A stretch of DNA of 11,961 bases from Setaria digitata (lineage: Eukaryota > Nematoda > Chromadorea > Rhabditida > Setariidae), in NCBI GenBank assembly GCA_003640385.1, contig RCAB01000936.1:1-11961 (forward strand), read 5' to 3'. Below the pieces are notes generated by a model. That model searched no databases. It saw nothing but the letters and a program-made list of their open reading frames with translations, and was not told where the DNA came from. Below are positions 1-5,822 of this stretch, piece after piece. Positions within the stretch are counted from its first letter, which is position 1; every line of letters starts with the position of its first letter. Both the position numbers and the translations under genes were made by a program.

Positions 1-360
1 TTTTTGTATTGTATTTTGGTTTCTGTAATATTCTTTTTATACATAAAACTTCGTGTACGGAAAATCTAAATTTTAGTATATGCTTAAACAGACAGATGGC
101 ACTGCTTCTCTTTCAATACTCTTTGACTGTTGTGGCTAAAAAAGAAAAACCTCCTTAAAATTCCTAAAATCCTAAATACAGCAGAATGAAACTGTGAAAT
201 AAACCTGCAACTACCGACAGTATTGTAAAGATACACACACACAGAGTATAACATAATAAAAAAAACAATTTCGTATAGTGTCGAAAAAAAAAAAAAAAAA
301 AAGAAAAAAATCACATTGAGTGAGTAAATTTCGCAACTTATCACAAACTAATTTTTTTCT
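1..360 (-). other. Presumed 3' flank/3' UTR of the TTC17-like gene
   Basis: This stretch lies downstream of the TTC17-like stop codon and has no coding signal on either strand. It contains a 19-base A run (284-302), a short (AC)n tract near 230-242, and only weak polyadenylation hexamers for the minus strand (a TATAAA variant at 41-36). Since no clear AATAAA is seen, transcription could run past the left edge, and a further exon beyond the window cannot be excluded. Confidence 0.45.
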
Positions 361-3300
361 TCATAAAAAAAAACGTGCATTTTTTGCTGCATTTCGTTTA
401 ATAGTTGCTACAAGTTTACGATGTCTTTCTTCACGAACAGCTCGATAACCACGCCAATCGCTGACGCTACACTGCATTACTAAGCGACCCGATAATGATA
501 CTGAACGGCAGCTTGAATCTGTAAACAACAGACAATAAATTTTGAACAAAATTTCAAATAAATAAATGGAAATATCCCCTTTCCTAATCCAAATCTTGTT
601 GTGAATACAATCCATAAATGAGAAACTCAGAATTTTAAAAGAAAGAAAGGAGCACTAATAATAGCAAGACACTTACAGGGCAAACTACCATATGTGAAAT
701 AATCATAGACCAGAGCCGACTGTATTTTTTCTTCAAAATCTGCAACATTTCTCTTCACACTTTCTTCCATCTTCTTTATCATCTCGTATCTTAAAAATTA
801 TATTCTGCAATAGATAATTCTGGATTCAATTAAATTACAATGATTTTATTTTAGCTGAACAAGTATCAACAAAACTAATTTCAAATATCATGAAAAAAAA
901 CAACTGTAAAACAAGTTATCTCGTACTTGTCATTATAAAGGTTTTTTTCTCTGATTGTATCCAGCAAGTTTTTGTGCTGCTCCTCCATTGCAGTAATTAA
1001 TTTCTGATCGCATTTTAGCGCTGCTGCCTAAAAAAAAAAACAAAATTACAAAGATTCACAGCTAGCAAGCAAATTAAACCTCCGTCGAAGTGTCCAAGAT
1101 TTTCTACATCCTTTTGGCTCTAATATATATACATATATATGTGAAATGAAACTACTCGACCGTGGACGCTGTAATTCAGTTTAAAATCAAGGTTCATACA
1201 CCAATGCTCGATTCGACCAAAATTATCAATCTTGAGAATTCATCTATTACAATCATAAATTCGAATGGCGTATAATTCTCATCATTTGACCAGATCAGAT
1301 CACTGATTAGGAACACAAATATCTTAGTTTGAATTGCATTTGAAAAGCATACCTTAACTTGGGCACTTTTCATCGACGGATCCATTGCAAAAGCGATATT
1401 ATACTGCTCAACTGCTTCTGACCGGTTTTGCACTAATGCATAGGCATCAGCAAGAGCCATATGTATTACAGCATCATTAATTTTTAATAATGCTAACTGA
1501 AAAGATAAGTTAGAATAAATATCATCAGGTGGAATGCATTTCTAGTAGTATAATAGTATAAAAAGATAAACCTGATAAAGAACTATCGCGTCTACAGGAT
1601 AACCAGCACGATGTACTAAATTCCCGAAATCAAACCAAGTACGCGCCTGCATTTTTCTGCAAAACAATAAAAATAAAAAAAACAAAACAAAATTTATAAT
1701 ACAAGAAAAAATCTTTAAAAAGTTAAAAGTGTCGAAGTTCAAGTGTCGAAAATCTAATGGCAAATACTAATGAAGGACCCGGAAAACATTATCAGTAAAT
1801 TCAATTAGTCTTCCAGTTCTCTGATAAGCTTTGGCTGCAAGCAGCTGCAAAAGTTTAATGCATCTAAATTTGATTAACCTGATGCAGAATGTTTCAACAA
1901 TATTTATTATTGAATAATAGTAGTATTGAAGAATTTCATGAATTTCTCGCTTCCTCCGGCTACTTCACTAATGGAAGAAGTAATCTGATTCTATGATTTA
2001 CTTTGTTGTAAAATGAAGAGCACGCCGAAAACACTCCACAGCTTTTGTAGCATCACCCTTAATCCGCCAATAGAGAGCTGCTAAACGCAAAAATGAAGCA
2101 CTAGTTGGTTTCTGAAATTATTTCCATTAAAAATGAAACTACCACTACAAATAAATTACACCCAAGAATAAAAAAGAAAGAAAAAAAGAAAAAGAAAAAA
2201 AGTAGGACCGCTTCTAATGCTTTTGCAACATGACTGCCAAATTCAGCTACTCCATAATTCGACGGAAGTGACTTTTGGAAAACCGCTTCGGGTATGATTT
2301 TTAGTTTGTCGCGTTGCTGCACAGACTGAAAATGTACAAAGGAATTTTTAAAAATAAACAGATAAAATGAAAACTTGTATAATTCATAAGTGATTAATCT
2401 TCATCTTAACTCACCGATACCAAGTGAATTAACAGTGGTAGTTTTGGGACACAAAAGATTTATATCAAATTATTTTGTATTGCATATTAATATATCATAC
2501 CAGGAAATGTTCAAATGCATGCATACTAAACTGCAAATCGCATGTACACGCTGGCTCTATCCCTTGGTTCTTAGTATCATCATCGAATTCAACACTAGTT
2601 AAAATCTCCAAACTGGAAATTTGCATGTTGTAGGAAATTCAGCGCATTAAAATTTTTCAGTGCTATCTGAATGATTAACATGAAAATGATTGCAATATAT
2701 GGTTCTGAAAAGAATGTAACAATAATCTACCAAATCAAAATACAGCTTCTTAAGCTGACATTCAAACATGAAGATTTTAGATTTTCGCTCAAAAAAAGAA
2801 GACTAGGTAAAACCGTTGATGAATGTTTCCGTGTTTAATCATTTACTCTTAGAAGAGAAAAGGATTCTGCTTACAGCAATGTTTTAAAATCAAGCAAACA
2901 TCTACAAATCGATATTTTGATAGAGTCAACATGATATCTTCAGCTTTTTCAGCTTATGGAAGGGAAAAATTGAGAAGCGAAAAATAACTAAGCTCAAATT
3001 GAACGAGGGAAAAATATTATTTAAACATTTCGAAAGACTTACTCCTCAGCTAACTTTCCAAGCGTGTATGGTAACAAGAAAGCATCTTTGCTAATTGACA
3101 TCAGACCAGCCAATATACAATCACTATCAGTTTTACGAATTTTAGTTTCTAATTCTGGATCATCAGCTTTTTCATGCACATGAATATTTTTCTGCAAACC
3201 AGTCATTTTATTCTGGGAATGCACATCCAATACAATAAATAAAAAAGTTTTAGAATCGAAATTATTCAATTTTAATCAAATTTATTAAATTTTCCACTCA

Positions 3301-4120
3301 TTAAATTGATCCGAAAACATATACTTTCCAAAAAAAAACTTCAATCCAAGTTATGAAATAATTTGGAAATTTTCCTCTTACCTCAAATTTATTGTCCTCA
3401 TTCCGCTGGAAAAAAAGCAAACCTCATGCTCTTCAATAAAGTTCTGCATATCTATGATAGCATCTAGCTTTCGCCCCTGCTCCAAAAATTGTACCAATGA
3501 GTGCGGTTGTGCCATTTGATATGGTGAATCAGACTAAAATGAAATTTTTTCGAAATGATATTTTTCATAAGCCTTAGCATTTATCACATTTATCACTTCT
3601 AAGCATCCAGAATAACAGTCCCCTTGGAAATAACTTTGAAAGAAAAAAAAAAACAAAGGAATAATTAAAACGTTATTTACCTAAAAAAAGAAGAAATTCC
3701 AACCAAAAAAAAAGGAATAGATTCAAAATAGAAATTCTTGGAATTCTATTTTAAACTTTATATATTTATAAAACCATCAAAATTTCTTACTATCTCTCTA
3801 GCTGAATAGTCAATAATAACACTGCTATAATATATATTATTTTCCTTTCATCAGTGAAACTTTTTCCCCCAAAGATATTAACAGTGAGAAAAAGATTTTT
3901 GCACGAAAATCTACAACTTTTATTTCCTAATAAATTTCTCAATTTCTTCTATTTCTTTTTATAATCTATAAAATATTGATATTCATAAAATGGAACTTAC
4001 AACAGACTTTATCATAAGGCCATCATCGGTAACCATCCAATGCGTAAAACATAATCCTTTGTATAAAAATAATGATTGTACGAATAGAAGGCACACTTTA
4101 GCACATATTCCAAATATCAT
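361..4120 (-). CDS. TTC17: TTC17-like tetratricopeptide repeat protein, signal peptide, 11 exons
   Basis: Exons joined on the minus strand: 4120-4001, 3533-3423, 3191-3043 (or from 3212), 2612-2501, 2325-2209, 2111-2002, 1656-1572, 1496-1353, 1027-927, 789-677, 518-361; all phases agree, giving 439 residues (446 with the longer exon 3). Residues 1-25 form a hydrophobic signal peptide, followed by THWMVTDDG (26-34), SPYQMAQPHSLVQF, DSDCI, CTCDLQFSMHAFEHF, then three TPRs (about 208-241, 244-278, 279-312; e.g. LYWRIKGDATKAVECFRRAL), a charged coiled coil (317-380) and a final Cys pair. This order matches the N-terminal half of animal TTC17, without a gap across exons 5-7. In vertebrates TTC17 is linked to actin polymerisation and ciliogenesis; that role is family knowledge only. 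The start is the first ATG after an upstream in-frame stop. Vertebrate TTC17 is about 1,140 residues, so this product is short, or further exons lie left of the window. Identity is secure; exon 3 and the 3' end are less so. Confidence 0.88.
1657..2001 (-). other. TTC17-like intron holding a TPR-exon-like open stretch (1767-1844)
   Basis: The intron runs between exons 6 and 7, with donor AA|GTAAATC and acceptor TTTTGCAG|A. Inside it, behind a good acceptor (TTTTGCAG, 1847-1845), is an open stretch reading LLAAKAYQRTGRLIEF then TDNVFRVLH before a TAG. It aligns without gaps to the TPR helix pair of exon 6 (LAALYWRIKGDATKAVECFR). Direct exon 6 to exon 7 splicing gives the gapless match to TTC17, so this stretch is not part of the main product. 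It may be a decayed duplicate or an alternative exon. Confidence 0.4.
2613..3042 (-). other. TTC17-like intron between exons 3 and 4, no further content seen
   Basis: The 430-nt intron has donor GA|GTAAGTC and acceptor TTTCCAG|T. It splits an Asp codon (GA|T). I see no nested gene, repeat or RNA structure in it. Confidence 0.7.
3534..4000 (-). other. TTC17-like first intron, no further content seen
   Basis: The 467-nt intron separates the signal-peptide exon from the SPYQMAQPH exon, with donor GTAAGTTCC and acceptor TTCATTTTAG. It is AT-rich with short A runs (3640-3715). No nested gene is visible. Confidence 0.7.
4001..4120 (-). other. TTC17: First coding exon of the TTC17-like gene: signal peptide and HW-TDDG motif
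   Basis: The 120-nt exon starts at the ATG at 4120-4118 and ends at a strong donor (GTT|GTAAGTTCC). It encodes a 40-residue segment with a hydrophobic core (VCLLFVQSLFLY), then CFTHWMVTDDG, the counterpart of the conserved THW-TEDG block just after the TTC17 signal peptide. It lacks an open frame of notable length and is overlapped by a longer meaningless plus-strand frame, so it is easy to miss. A possible SL trans-splice or 5' UTR acceptor (GTGAATAG) lies about 38 nt upstream of the ATG, at 4159-4161. Confidence 0.85.
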
Positions 4121-4248
4121 TATGTTTTGCTTCTTATCTTCCTTTCTCCCCCTTGTTCCTATTCACAAATTATAGTTTTAAGAATTAATTGGCATTAGGC
4201 AAAATTTTCACTTCAATTTAACTCTTTCGAAAACTTTTCTATTTTTTT

Positions 4249-4288
4249 TTTTACATATATCACAAATTCTTTTGTGATATATGTAAAA
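4249..4288. repeat. Perfect inverted repeat, 18-bp stem and 4-nt loop
   Basis: The left arm TTTTACATATATCACAAA (4249-4266) is the exact reverse complement of the right arm (4271-4288), with loop TTCT. It lies 129 nt upstream of the TTC17-like ATG, on the 5' side of that gene. It could form a hairpin in RNA or a small cruciform in DNA. Confidence 0.9.
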
Positions 4289-4464
4289 CTATTATATGTC
4301 AGAATACTAACATACTTACGGACAGATGAAAAAAGGAAAAAGGAAAAAGGAAAATTTTAATTTAATTAAAGAGGATTTTGCAAATCTTCATGATAACGAA
4401 CAACTTTAGAGTCTAAAATTATAGGTTTATAGCTCTCACACCAGAACTTATCATTATCACTATA

Positions 4465-4643
4465 ATAATCATGATTATAACCTCAGAAGCGTAAAACCGT
4501 CACTTACAACCTATAACTTATCTTTACTGCACACAATTCTCATCAAGGAATACAGTAAATGTGAACATTTATGTTTACTGTATATGACAGCACCATAATA
4601 ATTATTATATAATGTGATACCGCTACATAATAATCATGATTAT
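4465..4643. repeat. Cluster of short perfect palindromes
   Basis: The 14-bp palindrome ATAATCATGATTAT occurs twice (4465-4478 and 4630-4643), and another, ATAATAATTATTAT, lies between (4595-4608). A 10-bp inverted repeat (ATACAGTAAA at 4550-4559 and its complement at 4574-4583) is in the same stretch. Related ATCA/TCAC-rich sequence continues to about 4740. Confidence 0.75.
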
Positions 4644-4884
4644 GCGTAATGATATCACCGTAAACATCACGAACACAACAATTATGATGTCACATTAACA
4701 ATCACGATTATATTACAATTAAATTGTTATCAGTTCCACAACAGTAAAAAATAACAGTTTAATTATTCGTTGCGCAGTAAATGATAAAACATACCGCACC
4801 ACTGATAAAATTTTGAAAATTTCATTTATTCATTTAAGAACAACGAAATTTTGAATTAAATTTTAAATAAAAATTGAATGGATA

Positions 4885-5100
4885 TGATCAAAAAAAAGAG
4901 GGAAAGAATAATAATTTGAGAAAAAACAGGAAAAAGAAGCGAAACTAAAAAGAAGTGTAAAATAAAAACTGACAAATGAAAATTAAAAAAAAAAAAGGAA
5001 ATTAAAAGAAAGGAATTGAAAAAAGAGAAGTGAAAAATAGAAAATGAAAAATGGAAATGGAGAAATTAAAAACATTACGTCAAAATGATGAAACAGAAGA
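4885..5100. repeat. Purine-rich low-complexity strand
   Basis: For about 215 nt the plus strand is almost entirely A and G (runs such as AAAAAGAGAAGTGAAAAATAG) with very few C. It has no convincing open frame of its own until the small frame starting at 5051. This looks like simple-sequence DNA. Confidence 0.6.
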
Positions 5101-5215
5101 ATTACTGCGCGACAGTGTACAGCTGTCACCTACCGTTTTTCCAGATTTAAAGTGCGATCTACCGTGTGATCCAGGTGTCGATTACCGTGTGATCTACGCA
5201 CGGGGTATTACGTGA
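5051..5215 (+). other. Small open frame, 54 codons, doubtful coding status
   Basis: ATG at 5051 opens a frame that reads MEMEKLKTLRQNDETEEL, then segments such as DSVQLSPTVFPDLKCDLP and VDYRVIYARGIT before TGA. It runs from the purine-rich tract into the GC-richer repeat island. No family is recognised, and the imperfect internal repeat TACCGTGTGATC (two copies) argues that it may be repeat DNA rather than a gene. Confidence 0.2.
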
Positions 5216-5430
5216 CTCGGGCTAAAGGTCTGTACTAGTTAAGTATTAGCAGCGCGGAAGGTCGCATCACCTTGCTTACGTTTAAGTTGGAAATGGAATC
5301 TAAGTCTTGTTAGAGAACTGCGTACACGTGGACTAAATATTACGTTTATCTAATATTGCCTACCCGTGGATTAAATACTACCTTTATCAGTATTAGATTG
5401 CTTACACGTGAGCTAAGTATTTGTTTTCTT
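5101..5430. repeat. GC-richer island of degenerate ~40-bp tandem repeats with ACGTG core
   Basis: Base composition rises clearly above the flanks. Units begin near 5273 (TGCTTACGTTTAAG), 5319 (TGCGTACACGTGGACTAAAT), 5357 (TGCCTACCCGTGGATTAAAT) and 5399 (TGCTTACACGTGAGCTAAGT), spaced 46, 38 and 42 nt. Upstream, TACCGTGTGATC occurs twice (5160-5171 and 5183-5194). The repeated TACACGTG contains an E-box-like ACGTG. Whether this is a regulatory array or a dispersed repeat remnant cannot be told from the sequence. Confidence 0.65.
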
Positions 5431-5785
5431 AGTAGTTTGCGATGAAATTTAATTTACATGAAATTTACATTTCGAAATACTCCGAGACTTTTTGCCCATA
5501 TTTTCTTCTCCCTTTCTTTCTGAACAAGTTGAGGTTTTACTAAGTCATGTCAAATTTCAGGTAATCTAATTTAACATTAGGTAATTAATGAGGCAAGAAT
5601 AATGTATTGGGATAATCAGATTTTTGCATGCAATGAATTAAAATTCAATGTAATTATATGAAAAAAAGAAGATTACTTAATTTTTAATGGACATAAAACT
5701 TATTCATTCTTTCAAACAAAAATTGTTCTTTCTTTTATCAATTTATATCATCTTCATTCCGGTAACAATGTATCGCTTTTAATTT

Positions 5786-5789
5786 CAGG
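5786..5789 (+). promoter_or_regulatory. Likely spliced-leader or 5' UTR acceptor for mdt-29
   Basis: TTTTAATTTCAG ends at 5788, 34 nt before the mdt-29 ATG, and fits the nematode TTTCAG acceptor. With no obvious upstream exon, an SL trans-splice site is the simplest reading. The AG is followed at once by GTAAAT, a donor-like sequence. Confidence 0.5.
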
Positions 5790-5822
5790 TAAATTTCAAT
5801 ATAAATTAATAAAGTACTGATA

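Larger units (their letters stand above)
4121..5822. other. Divergent intergenic region between TTC17-like gene and mdt-29
   Basis: This 1.7-kb region separates two start codons pointing away from each other, so it must hold both promoters unless extra 5' exons exist. Going rightwards it holds a perfect hairpin (4249-4288), a GGAAAAA triplet repeat (4333-4353), a palindrome cluster (4465-4643), a purine-rich stretch (4885-5100), a GC-richer island with degenerate tandem repeats (5101-5430), and three AG|GTAA splice-like sites (5560, 5580, 5788). No TATA-type promoter can be singled out in such AT-rich DNA. Confidence 0.6.

Noticed and set aside
84..344. Minus-strand open frame rich in Phe (86 codons)
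   Set aside because: It is produced by the poly-A tract at 284-302 and the AT-rich 3' flank; no family features and no splice support.
1353..1496. Possible anaphase-promoting complex APC7 or IFT-type TPR protein
   Set aside because: The TPR alone allowed this, but the signal peptide, HW-TDDG, SPYQM-PH, Cys blocks and gapless alignment across exons 5-7 point to TTC17.
2390..2602. Plus-strand open frame of 70 codons
   Set aside because: It is antisense to TTC17-like exon 4 (2612-2501), whose translation matches the family.
3382..3422. Continuous reading from exon 2 through the 17-nt insert to the GTAAGAG donor
   Set aside because: The frame becomes VCFFSSGMRTINLR and then meets a stop in exon 3 with either acceptor.
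3990..4175. Plus-strand open frame of 61 codons
   Set aside because: Antisense to the TTC17-like signal peptide exon; the minus strand carries the conserved HW-TDDG motif.
4465..4740. CRISPR-like or tRNA-like structure in the palindrome cluster
   Set aside because: No regular repeat-spacer spacing, and no tRNA cloverleaf or internal A/B boxes could be made out.
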